A stretch of 14,166 nt of DNA from Burkholderiales bacterium (GCA_947453585.1 CANGHQ010000011.1:1-14166); one strand, 5' to 3'. Positions 1 through 5,309 are shown, counted from the first letter of the stretch. Numbers and translations are program-made. The notes: generated by a model not told the origin, from the letters alone.

Positions 1-1
1 A

Positions 2-226
2 GATTGTTCTCCAATGGAAAATTTGTCTGCGGAATACGTTATTGACAGTGAAATTGGAATTTTTTCAAGTCAAAATTTCGATAAATTGAAAAGTAATGTC
101 TGTTCATCAATTATTTTTAAAACTGATTCAATTTCAGGTGTTGATTTTAGAGAGTCAGGTAAGGTTTATAGGCTTTTCAAAGACTTCTCTGTAGATTCAT
201 TATTTTCTGAACTTAACGTTGATTAA
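2..226 (+). CDS. C-terminal part of an unrecognised AT-rich gene
   Basis: The frame is open from the left edge and ends at TAA 224-226. An ATG at 14 is in frame, but it has no ribosome-binding site before it and the frame continues upstream, so the start is probably outside the window. About 74 residues are visible. They are rich in Ser, Phe, Asp and Lys and look soluble, with no membrane segment. Base composition is clearly more AT-rich than every other gene here, as often seen in recently acquired cargo. I do not recognise the family. Confidence 0.5.
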   Translation, partial: DCSPMENLSAEYVIDSEIGIFSSQNFDKLKSNVCSSIIFKTDSISGVDFRESGKVYRLFKDFSVDSLFSELNVD

Positions 227-252
227 ATCTACACGTATCATACATTTCATCA

Positions 253-274
253 TTTCATCATTTAAATAGTTGAA
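253..274 (+). repeat. Intergenic direct repeat, copy 1
   Basis: Begins TTTCATCATT and ends TAGTTGAA. It matches 867-887 except for one single-base gap and one substitution. It overlaps a short tandem repeat, ATTTCATC at 244-251 and 252-259. It lies just upstream of the gene at 282, so it could be a promoter or operator element. Confidence 0.65.
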
Positions 275-281
275 GTTTTTG

Positions 282-866
282 ATGCCTAAGCTAAACGGAA
301 CGCACATAGTAGAACGCTTGCGTAAGCGCATTGTGGAACTAGAAGCAGGTGAGGAAGTTTCAGCTAAACACATACGAGTGTTGCTAACGGACGAGCAAAA
401 TACGGCATTGGTTGCAGCATGGGCGGAGCAAGAACGGTTGCGCAAAGGTAAGCGCATACGCAATGAAGCGGAACGGCAAGCGTTGGGCATTAAGAGCAAG
501 CGTGAATTGCGCATTGCTGCATTCAAGTCTGCACTAGAACAAGCAGAAGACAACGAGATTGCAGCTTGGGATGTGAAGCTTAGAGCAGCGGAAGTTAGGC
601 AAGCACGGGTGTACTTTGATGCGCTGATTGCTGCAAAGGCGAGCGGGAAGAACGAGCAGGCTGCAGAGACATGGGCGAACAACGAACTAACGCGAGCAGG
701 TTTGCGCCGAATGGACGGACAGACTGTGCGCTATCTTAGTGCGAGAGACAGAGAAGTTTTCGAAATAGAAGATGCACTTAGAGCAAAGATTCGTGCAAAT
801 CTAACGGCTGCAGAACTAGAGCAATTTGCACTGAGTGAGCTGCTCCGCATATCGCAAATCCTATAA
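282..866 (+). CDS. Unrecognised 194-aa charged, helical protein of the element
   Basis: The product is very rich in Ala, Arg, Lys and Glu and should be almost entirely helical, possibly coiled-coil. A basic stretch near residues 45-70 (ERLRKGKRIRNEAERQALG) could bind nucleic acid. There is no signal peptide or membrane segment. The start is uncertain. I chose ATG 282; a TTG at 270 in the same frame would add MKFL. Neither has a convincing Shine-Dalgarno sequence. A near-identical ~21-bp sequence lies just before the gene (253-274) and just after its stop (867-887), so the gene sits between two copies of an intergenic motif. I do not recognise the family. Codon use and protein character support real coding. 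Confidence 0.6.
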   Translation: MPKLNGTHIVERLRKRIVELEAGEEVSAKHIRVLLTDEQNTALVAAWAEQERLRKGKRIRNEAERQALGIKSKRELRIAAFKSALEQAEDNEIAAWDVKLRAAEVRQARVYFDALIAAKASGKNEQAAETWANNELTRAGLRRMDGQTVRYLSARDREVFEIEDALRAKIRANLTAAELEQFALSELLRISQIL

Positions 867-887
867 TTTCATCATTAAGTAGTTGAA
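867..887 (+). repeat. Intergenic direct repeat, copy 2
   Basis: TTTCATCATTAAGTAGTTGA plus one more A. It starts at the base after the TAA of the 282-866 gene and lies ~70 bp upstream of the membrane-protein gene at 955. Both copies precede a gene in the same orientation, which favours a shared regulatory role over a chance match. Confidence 0.65.
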
Positions 888-908
888 TGCTTTTTTCAAA
901 ATTTGCAG

Positions 909-959
909 ATGATTTACGCTAGCTATGATGCAATGATATAAAAATGATACGGTAATGAC
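909..959 (+). repeat. Cluster of ATGAT repeats before the membrane-protein gene
   Basis: ATGAT occurs at 909, 925, 933 and 944, and the start codon at 955 begins ATGAC. The last three are 11 bp apart, about one helical turn. The inverse, ATCAT, recurs in the two copies of the direct repeat. This may be a protein-binding array or only AT-rich low complexity. Confidence 0.35.
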
Positions 960-1257
960 AGCCATACTAGCAACATTGTTTATATCACTTGAGCTGTTTG
1001 TTGTTGGATTTGCTTTCGTCTGCGTAATAACAGATGGTGGTTGGTGGGTGTTGGGTTTAATTTCGTATGCGGTTTGGTTGCTTTATTTGGGCGGAATTTC
1101 TAAAGCGTTGCTAAATCTTGGAACAGGTCTCGCCCTAGCTATTGCTTATTTACTTGGTGGATTTTTGGCGTCTTTACTTATGTATGGTTCGCTATTGCTA
1201 TTTGGTGAAATTTTTATGAAGCCAAAGAAAGACACTGATGATGAACAGGATGTGTGA
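955..1257 (+). CDS. Small integral membrane protein of the element, 100 aa
   Basis: Three or four hydrophobic helices are apparent: roughly residues 3-27, 30-48 and 53-85, the last long enough to be a hairpin of two. The C-terminal tail is charged and cytoplasm-like (MKPKKDTDDEQDV). No catalytic motif is visible and I do not recognise a family. The ATG at 955 has no clear Shine-Dalgarno sequence before it. The stop TGA (1255-1257) overlaps the start of the next small gene by one base, which suggests translational coupling. In mobile elements such proteins can be holin-like, exclusion or toxin components, but nothing in the sequence picks one. Confidence 0.6.
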   Translation: MTAILATLFISLELFVVGFAFVCVITDGGWWVLGLISYAVWLLYLGGISKALLNLGTGLALAIAYLLGGFLASLLMYGSLLLFGEIFMKPKKDTDDEQDV

Positions 1258-1361
1258 TGAGATTTTATAACGACAGTATTGGATTGTTGTTATTTTTCTT
1301 TGCATCAATAACAGGCATAGTGCTGATGGTGAAAAATGCAAAGCGTTATACGCAGTTGTAA
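1257..1361 (+). CDS. 34-aa single-helix membrane peptide, coupled to the gene before it
   Basis: The start ATG (1257-1259) overlaps the stop codon of the membrane protein upstream (TGATG). The peptide begins MRFYNDSIG, has one hydrophobic helix at about residues 8-24 (IGLLLFFFASITGIVLMV), and ends in a basic tail (KNAKRYTQL). Its TAA (1359-1361) directly abuts the reverse-strand stop of the integrase (1362-1364), so there is no spacer between these convergent genes. The overlap and the positive-inside pattern support translation, but a gene of this length can be fortuitous. Function unknown. Confidence 0.45.
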   Translation: MRFYNDSIGLLLFFFASITGIVLMVKNAKRYTQL

Positions 1362-1931
1362 TTAAACCAACTCCACCGCGCGTCGCTTCATATCGTCATT
1401 CACGCTGATGTAGCGTTGCGTTGTAGCAATGCTCTTGTGTCCAGCCAAACTTGCCAGCACAAACACACTAACACCTTGTGACGCGAGACTTGTTAGAAAA
1501 GTTTTTCTGCCGCTGTGGCTGCTGGCTCGAATGCCCGCCGCCTTGTACATCCAAAAGAAGTGCTGCGCCATTGTGTTGGCACTAAACCCGCAGCGTTGTC
1601 CCCGTGCTGTGTAAAAGAACGGTTGCGTGTCTGTGTACCAATTGCGAGTGGCAATGTAAGTGGCAAGTTCTGCCTGTAAGCGTGTGCTGATGTAAACCGT
1701 TCTGGCGTGTCCGTGCTTGACGCGGTGACTTGCCAGATAAATCTCACTGCGTACGCTGCCGTCTGCGTTGCGCACGTCACCAATTGTCAGTGCTGCTGCT
1801 TCGCTGACACGCAAGCCGGCCAGCACTGTGGCAAGCAACATACAGCGATTACGCACTGCGTGTTCCCGCGTCGCTGTGTAAGCAAGTGCTGTTTCAAGTT
1901 CTGATGCTGTGAGTGATTTGGCTGCTGTCAT
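1362..1931 (-). CDS. Short tyrosine recombinase/integrase, catalytic domain only
   Basis: The 189-aa product has the expected active-site set in order: Arg41 in GLRVSEAAAL, Lys72 in the beta-hairpin region (RVKHGHARTV), His139 and Arg142 in the HSGR box, His165 in LAGHKS, and the nucleophile Tyr174 in TTQRYISV. These residues cut and rejoin DNA through a 3'-phosphotyrosine. XerC/D or lambda Int are about 300-350 aa with a separate N-terminal core-binding domain. Here the catalytic domain starts almost at once, as in FimB/FimE-size enzymes. An in-frame TAA lies 9 bases before the ATG, so the gene is not an extended frame with a missed start. It is the likely driver of integration at 4533-4592, although it sits ~2.6 kb from that junction. 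Confidence 0.9.
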   Translation of the reverse strand: MTAAKSLTASELETALAYTATREHAVRNRCMLLATVLAGLRVSEAAALTIGDVRNADGSVRSEIYLASHRVKHGHARTVYISTRLQAELATYIATRNWYTDTQPFFYTARGQRCGFSANTMAQHFFWMYKAAGIRASSHSGRKTFLTSLASQGVSVFVLASLAGHKSIATTQRYISVNDDMKRRAVELV

Positions 1932-2044
1932 TTCGAGTTATCCAATTAAGTTGTGTGCGTACAGTGTGCTTTCTTTGATGCGGTGAGAGCAACCGAAACC
2001 CGCCAAACTGTCGGTGTATTGCTGATTTGTTAGAAATCAATGAC

Positions 2045-2455
2045 TTAGCGCTTGTTCCAAGCACTTTGTGTATTCTCTTTGGTTGTGTATTTACCTGCGC
2101 TGCTGGCAGCGGGTGTGGCGTTGTGGACACAGACGTGCTGCTGCTGCGTACAGAGCCCTACAAGCGCAAAACAGGCCGTTCTGCTGCTCGTGTACTGCTG
2201 CTCTGCTAACGCCGCGTATTTGCGCCCTGTAGCAGCGAGCAGCGCTAGCGCTGTTTGCTGGATATAAAAAGCGTGAGCGCAATTCTCCATTTTTACACAG
2301 CAGATTTTTGCTGCGCAGTTTTTTGCGTCATCGGAAAATATCTGGTATGGGTGTTTGCATCTAAGTCGGTATGCATCTGTGTTTCTGACTGCGTGGTGCT
2401 GTGTGATGTACTTGAGAAGCAAACTGCGTTTGCTTGTGTTTCGCTTGTCGCTCAC
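2045..2455 (-). CDS. Doubtful 136-aa ORF, same strand as the integrase
   Basis: Open from a GTG (2453-2455) to a stop at 2045-2047. A second start, an ATG at 2290 in the same frame, would give 81 residues. The N-terminal half is basic and has scattered Cys (KNCAAKICCVKMENC). The C-terminal half is Ala/Gln/Thr-rich, partly because the DNA is rich in GCA and CAG triplets. No ribosome-binding site is visible, and opposing frames on the plus strand are also open. It lies in line with the minus-strand integrase and the 2863-3192 gene, which is the main reason to keep it. It could equally be non-coding DNA with hairpins. Confidence 0.25.
   Translation of the reverse strand: MSDKRNTSKRSLLLKYITQHHAVRNTDAYRLRCKHPYQIFSDDAKNCAAKICCVKMENCAHAFYIQQTALALLAATGRKYAALAEQQYTSSRTACFALVGLCTQQQHVCVHNATPAASSAGKYTTKENTQSAWNKR
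2240..2253. repeat. Perfect 14-bp palindrome within a longer hairpin
   Basis: CAGCGCTAGCGCTG is its own reverse complement. The arms extend outward to about 2234-2260 with only G-T type mismatches, so an RNA or single strand could fold into a strong hairpin. No T-run follows on either strand, which argues against an intrinsic terminator. Confidence 0.5.
2417..2435. repeat. Hairpin with 8-bp stem and 3-base loop
   Basis: AAGCAAAC-TGC-GTTTGCTT is a perfect inverted repeat. It is one of several short triloop hairpins in this region (see also 2051-2063 and 2509-2525). Role unknown. Confidence 0.5.
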
Positions 2456-2862
2456 ACCACTTGCTTCGCGCTTGATGTGTTTGATGTTGCACTATGGAAG
2501 AAAGCCGAACACAACGAAGTTGTGTGAGGTGTATTGGGTTGACTTAGATTAGGGTGGACGCACGACGGCTATACGCTGTTAAAGAACAAACGTATTGCCG
2601 CCGTGTCGCGCAGTTTGACTTGAGTTGAGGTCGTTTCTGCACGCCTGTAACAGAGTTGGAGTTAGACGGATGAATTGGAACTAACAACACACACCAGCAG
2701 TGCAGGTGCGTGTAACTCTGCGGCTTCCACTTGTAGTCTGTGCGCCGTTACAGCAACGCACAGCAAGTCCAGTCTCATTAGCCGTCATATTACAAACTGG
2801 GTTTTACACTTTGGTAGAGCAGTTGTTTATCTGCTGTTCTTATGCCTATGTGTCGCCTGTGC
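2456..2862. other. No convincing gene (about 400 bp)
   Basis: Open frames here are short, Cys-rich and conflict with one another, so I call none. The stretch contains a perfect 7-bp stem with a GAA loop (ACACAAC-GAA-GTTGTGT, 2509-2525). The plus strand is rich in T and G. No tRNA, terminator with a T-run, or clear promoter was recognised. Confidence 0.4.
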
Positions 2863-3192
2863 TTATGCCGTAATGCTCTGCCTGTTCAATTTGCGGTGTT
2901 GCCTGAATAGTTGCCTGTTGATGTTGGTGTTTATGTTCATTACATACTTACAGAACGCTGCGCTCACACGCTGGCAGGCACGCTTGGTGGTGGTGGCTTG
3001 CTGAAACGCGGTGAGTGACTGGAGTTGGCTGTTGGTAAGCAGTGCACGGTGTTGCGTGAGCAGCGTGTGCGTCATTGCCTGTGCTCGTGTCACTTCCAAT
3101 GCGTTGCTTGCAAACGTCTGTCCGTTCAGTCCGTTCTCGCGTAACCAGTCTGCAGTCAGTGCGTCGTCCTTGTAGTTCTTGTACTTGTTCAT
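2863..3192 (-). CDS. Unrecognised 109-aa basic protein, divergent from the 3358 gene
   Basis: I chose the ATG at 3190-3192, giving MNKYKNYKDDALTADWLREN. The open frame extends upstream to 3342, but that part lies in the AT-rich divergent intergenic region and looks like chance. The product is soluble, Gln/Asn/Thr-rich and basic, with 14 Arg or Lys in the last 55 residues and several predicted helices. No helix-turn-helix or catalytic motif is evident. Its position, back-to-back with the plus-strand set starting at 3358 across a 165-bp AT-rich gap, is where a phage-type regulator often sits. That is an inference from layout only. Confidence 0.5.
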   Translation of the reverse strand: MNKYKNYKDDALTADWLRENGLNGQTFASNALEVTRAQAMTHTLLTQHRALLTNSQLQSLTAFQQATTTKRACQRVSAAFCKYVMNINTNINRQLFRQHRKLNRQSITA

Positions 3193-3357
3193 ACATTTAT
3201 TTAGCACTACCAAATAAAAAAACTGCAAAAACTGATTGTTATTTGGTTGATTACAGAAATTTTGTAGAAATGAAAGATTTCTGCCAAATTCCGGTTGTCC
3301 AAGCCGTAACTCTGAAACTACATTGTGTTCATTGCTCAACAACGAAAGGAAAATGCA
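3193..3357. promoter_or_regulatory. Divergent intergenic region with inverted and direct repeats
   Basis: An AT-rich 165-bp gap lies between two divergently read genes, so promoters for both are expected here. CAGAAAT (3254-3260) and AGAAAT (3266-3271) repeat in the same direction, and ATTTCTG (3277-3283) is their inverse. They form alternative 6-7-bp inverted repeats that resemble an operator. A Shine-Dalgarno-like AAAGGA (3345-3350) serves the gene at 3358. I cannot assign confident -35/-10 boxes. Confidence 0.4.
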
Positions 3358-3795
3358 ATGACAACACTCAGCACTTTGAAACTATCAGCAGCACAAAAAA
3401 CTACACACGTTCCGCAAGTACAGCAGCGGCGCATTAAGCTGGTGCAACGCTTGTGGGAACAGACAGAACTTGCGAAAGCGCACTTGGCAGGCGGCAACTA
3501 CGCGGCAAAGAAGATGCGCACGATTACGGACGCTGACGGTGTGCGCAAGCAAATTGAAGTGGGCAAGCGTGTCAAAGCCTGGTGGTTCACAGCAGACAAC
3601 GGCAAGTTGGCGCTGTGTGTGCGCTACGGCACTAAGGTGCTGGAGTTGGCTAAGGGCAAGTACGCGGTGGAAGTGGCTGCGGAGAAGGACTTGGTGGCAA
3701 CTTTGGATGTGATTAAGGCGGCTGTACTGGCTGGTGAATTGGACACTGCAATTGACGCTGCTGCTAACAAGTTGAAGGCAGGCTTTAGCAAATGA
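3358..3795 (+). CDS. 145-aa small protein typical of phage/integrative elements (possibly DUF6641)
   Basis: The start ATG 3358 has AAAGGA 7 bases before it, better than the longer in-frame alternative at 3325. The product begins MTTLSTLKLSAAQK. It has a basic helical N-terminal half and a compact C-terminal half with the segments RVKAWWFTADNGKLALCVRYG and KVLELAKGKYAVEV, then a helix-rich end. From memory this layout resembles the uncharacterised DUF6641 proteins of phages and integrated elements. I could not check this, and the biochemical role is unknown. The stop overlaps the ATG of the next gene by four bases (ATGA), so the two are probably translated together. Confidence 0.75.
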   Translation: MTTLSTLKLSAAQKTTHVPQVQQRRIKLVQRLWEQTELAKAHLAGGNYAAKKMRTITDADGVRKQIEVGKRVKAWWFTADNGKLALCVRYGTKVLELAKGKYAVEVAAEKDLVATLDVIKAAVLAGELDTAIDAAANKLKAGFSK

Positions 3796-3941
3796 ACAAG
3801 TACTTGGTTTGGGTGCGCATCAATGCGCTACAGACTGCCAACACTTTTGTCTATGCAGAGAACGCTTGGGCGGCAAAGCAGTTGGCAGAGGCGCAATACG
3901 GTGCGGGTACGGTGTTGAACTACACCCAAATGGACAGCTGA
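3792..3941 (+). CDS. 49-aa protein coupled to the gene at 3358
   Basis: The ATG (3792-3794) overlaps the upstream stop in an ATGA junction. The product starts MNKYLVWVRINALQTANTF and contains AAKQLAEAQYGAGTVLNY, a small beta-beta-alpha-beta-like pattern with no signal or membrane segment. It looks like a real compact domain rather than random translation, and I have an impression of similar very short proteins in other mobile elements. The overlap suggests fixed stoichiometry with the 3358 product, perhaps a complex. Function unknown. Confidence 0.6.
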   Translation: MNKYLVWVRINALQTANTFVYAENAWAAKQLAEAQYGAGTVLNYTQMDS

Positions 3942-3959
3942 ACAGGTGGTTTATTGAAA

Positions 3960-4005
3960 AGCACGGTTTTTGTCATGTTGCCTTTGTACGTACATGAACC
4001 GTGCT
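3960..4005 (+). promoter_or_regulatory. Large stem-loop between small genes
   Basis: AGCACGGTT (3960-3968) is the exact reverse complement of AACCGTGCT (3997-4005). After a 5-base bulge a second helix, CATGT (3974-3978) with ACATG (3992-3996), closes a 13-base loop. No T-run follows, so it is not a classical terminator. In mRNA it would lie 16 bases before the next start codon and could control translation or stabilise the transcript end. Confidence 0.5.
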
Positions 4006-4021
4006 GTTGCGTAAATACATG

Positions 4022-4216
4022 ATGCGCATCACAGAAATTACCACCATCAAGTCCAAACCGCCAATGACGCTAGCACAGGCGCGGGTGGTAGGACTTAGGC
4101 GAAATGTGGAACAAGACAAGCTGCGATTGCAGCAAGAACGGGACAGGCAGCGCCAGCAACGCAGCGCAGAGCAACTCAGCAAGCAGCGCCAGCGTGTGAG
4201 TCAAGCAGCGGAGTAG
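4022..4216 (+). CDS. 64-aa coiled-coil, Gln/Arg-rich small protein
   Basis: Begins MRITEITTIKSKPPMTLAQA and continues as one long charged helix with QQERDRQRQQR-like repeats, probably a coiled coil. ATG 4022 is preferred. ATG 4019 adds one Met, and a GTG at 4001 lies inside the stem-loop at 3960-4005 and is less likely. No strong ribosome-binding site is present. From memory, short proteins starting MRI-EI and rich in Gln/Arg/Lys occur next to structural genes in some tailed phages, which would fit a phage-derived element, but I cannot confirm that. Stop TAG 4214-4216. Confidence 0.5.
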   Translation: MRITEITTIKSKPPMTLAQARVVGLRRNVEQDKLRLQQERDRQRQQRSAEQLSKQRQRVSQAAE

Positions 4217-4453
4217 TCACGCTACCTGCGCTGACGCGGGCTGTAATGGTTTGGAAAAGGTACGGAAACGGCACGGAAGTGGGGGAGATGTGGCAGAAAA
4301 CGTAGTCATTTACAAAAGGATGGTAACACGGACGAGAGGCATAGCTCAAATGGTGGAACGGAGCATTGGGAGGGTAGCGCGGGGCTGTATTTCTGTGCTT
4401 TTGAATGGTGTAATAATGACTCAAGCACCCGTAGTCGTTTTGAACCTTTGTTC
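4217..4453. other. Non-coding stretch before the attachment site
   Basis: A long open frame runs through here on the plus strand (to 4646), but it reads through the tRNA fragment, so I do not call it. Positions 4338-4363 resemble a tRNA D-arm (ATAGCTCA...TGGTGG...GGAGCA), but no anticodon or T-arm follows at a usable distance. No other feature was recognised. Confidence 0.4.
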
Positions 4454-4494
4454 GTTGCACAAAGCGTTGCACACGGTTTTTAAGCAGGTGCAAC
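4454..4494. repeat. Candidate integrase arm-type sites
   Basis: GTTGCAC occurs at 4454-4460 and again exactly 12 bp later at 4466-4472. An inverted copy, GTGCAAC, lies at 4488-4494. The three copies fall 39-79 bp from the tRNA fragment on the element side, where integrases or excisionases usually bind accessory sites. Confidence 0.5.
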
Positions 4495-4503
4495 CCGTTG
4501 ATT
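4491..4503 (-). promoter_or_regulatory. Candidate IHF binding site
   Basis: The minus strand reads AATCAACGGGTTG, a complete match to the IHF consensus WATCAANNNNTTR. It lies between the candidate arm sites and the recombination core and is followed by AT-rich DNA. A full match this close to an attachment core is unlikely by chance, although one is expected somewhere in a window of this size about every second time. Confidence 0.5.
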
Positions 4504-4532
4504 TATATAGGTTTTTTAATGGGTCAGGTCTT

Positions 4533-4592
4533 CTTAAAATCCGCCGCTTCGTGAATAACGGGCGTACCGGTTCGATTCCGGTCTCGGCACCA
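4533..4592 (+). pseudogene. 3' half of tRNA-Leu(UAA), the attachment-site fragment
   Basis: Starts at the anticodon loop CTTAAAA (4533-4539, anticodon TAA at 4535-4537). It continues through a long variable arm typical of tRNA-Leu, a T-arm ACCGG-TTCGATT-CCGGT (4566-4582), acceptor strand CTCGGC, then ACCA (4589-4592). The 5 bases before the loop (GTCTT) cannot pair with those after it (TCCGC), and no D-arm or 5' acceptor strand is found upstream, so this is not a whole tRNA. The acceptor strand is one base shorter than normal, consistent with decay after loss of function. The abrupt start at the anticodon loop fits a tyrosine-integrase crossover. Confidence 0.8.
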
Positions 4593-4670
4593 ACCAACCT
4601 CAGCATTGGACGCAACGCCCACCTTGTAGGTTCCAATCCAAGCTGAATTCACCCGCCCTATCAGTTGCCC

Positions 4671-5303
4671 ATGCCACGCTACAACACACCTTTTGAGATT
4701 CACGTTCACGGCCAACTCGCATTGCGCTCGGACGTTGGCTTTGATGCAATACAAGACGCACTGAAACCACTTTGGAAGTACGCGGGCGCCCGCAATCTGG
4801 CCGATGCCGCAGCAAGCGCCTATGAGGACGAGCCGGGAATCACGTTTGAGTCTGACGAGCACTTGCTGCAAATGTGCTGGACGGTAGCTGGCGACGACGA
4901 TTTCCGCCAGGTACTCGACGAAGTGTGCATGAACCTCAACGAGGTCGCCGCCTTGGGCGCAGCGATTGAAGTCACGTTTTACGACACTGATTTTGACGAT
5001 GAAGACGAGCAGGCGCCTGAGGGTGAATCGCGCGATGACTTTGTCATGCTGTTCGTGGGCCCGAACCCGGCTGCGATCATGCAGGTGCAGCGCGACTTGC
5101 TGGTGCAAGACGTGGTCAGCATGATGGAGCGCCACTTTGACGGCGCAGAACTCGGTGGTGTGGTGGCGGAAGTGGACAAGCTGTTTGCGCAGCGCTTTGA
5201 CGCCTTGGTGAGCTCACTAGAAATAGGAAAGCCACCGCGCGGACCGGGCGGTGGCTTTGGCAGTGGCCATGGCGGCGGGCGCAAACCGCGCCACCTGCAC
5301 TAA
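4671..5303 (+). CDS. Conserved Burkholderiales hypothetical protein (possibly DUF6806), 210 aa
   Basis: First core gene right of the element. The product begins MPRYNTPFEIHVHG; an in-frame TTG at 4665 would add two residues. Visible parts are an N-terminal alpha/beta region, a segment around residues 60-110 (DEHLLQMCWTV, FRQVLDEVCMNLNE), an acidic patch near residues 105-120 (DTDFDDEDEQ), a conserved-looking SRDDFVMLFVGP followed by QRDLLVQDVV, and a Gly/Arg/His-rich tail. From memory it matches uncharacterised proteins widespread in Comamonadaceae (DUF6806). No enzymatic motif, signal peptide or membrane helix is seen. There is no good Shine-Dalgarno sequence. The element has replaced whatever lay upstream, so its original promoter may be lost or may lie in the ~80 bases after the tRNA fragment. 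Confidence 0.75.
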   Translation: MPRYNTPFEIHVHGQLALRSDVGFDAIQDALKPLWKYAGARNLADAAASAYEDEPGITFESDEHLLQMCWTVAGDDDFRQVLDEVCMNLNEVAALGAAIEVTFYDTDFDDEDEQAPEGESRDDFVMLFVGPNPAAIMQVQRDLLVQDVVSMMERHFDGAELGGVVAEVDKLFAQRFDALVSSLEIGKPPRGPGGGFGSGHGGGRKPRHLH

Positions 5304-5309
5304 ATTCAA

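Larger units (their letters stand above)
1..4592. mobile_element. Right-hand part of an element integrated in a tRNA-Leu(UAA) gene
   Basis: This is seen as a block of lower-GC DNA with small unrecognised genes and a tyrosine recombinase, ending at a 3' tRNA-Leu fragment (4533-4592). Immediately to the right, base composition and gene content switch to conserved core genes. Tyrosine integrases commonly recombine within a tRNA anticodon loop, which leaves an intact tRNA at one end and a 3' fragment at the other. The fragment here reads in the plus direction, so the intact tRNA and the other end should lie left of position 1. No replication, portal, terminase or conjugation gene is visible, so I cannot say whether it is a prophage, a satellite or a genomic island. 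The boundary is well supported and the element class is not. Confidence 0.75.

Noticed and set aside
2299..2326. CAGCA...TGCTG hairpin followed by a T-run, as an intrinsic terminator
   Set aside because: The stem is only 5 bp and the T-run begins 5 bases after it. No gene on the plus strand clearly ends here.
2255..3004. Plus-strand open frames rich in Cys and Val (2255-2527 and 2675-3004)
   Set aside because: Their composition is typical of antisense reading of A/C-rich minus-strand DNA, they overlap other frames, and they lack ribosome-binding sites.
4338..4363. tRNA D-arm-like sequence (ATAGCTCA...GGAGCA)
   Set aside because: The D-loop is too long and no anticodon stem, anticodon or T-arm follows at a usable spacing. 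At most it is a decayed 5' tRNA piece.
4251..4646. 131-aa plus-strand open frame across the attachment site
   Set aside because: It reads through the tRNA fragment and the candidate arm sites. The segments RGIAQMVERSIG and NGRTGSIPVSAP are the kind of false translation produced by tRNA sequence.
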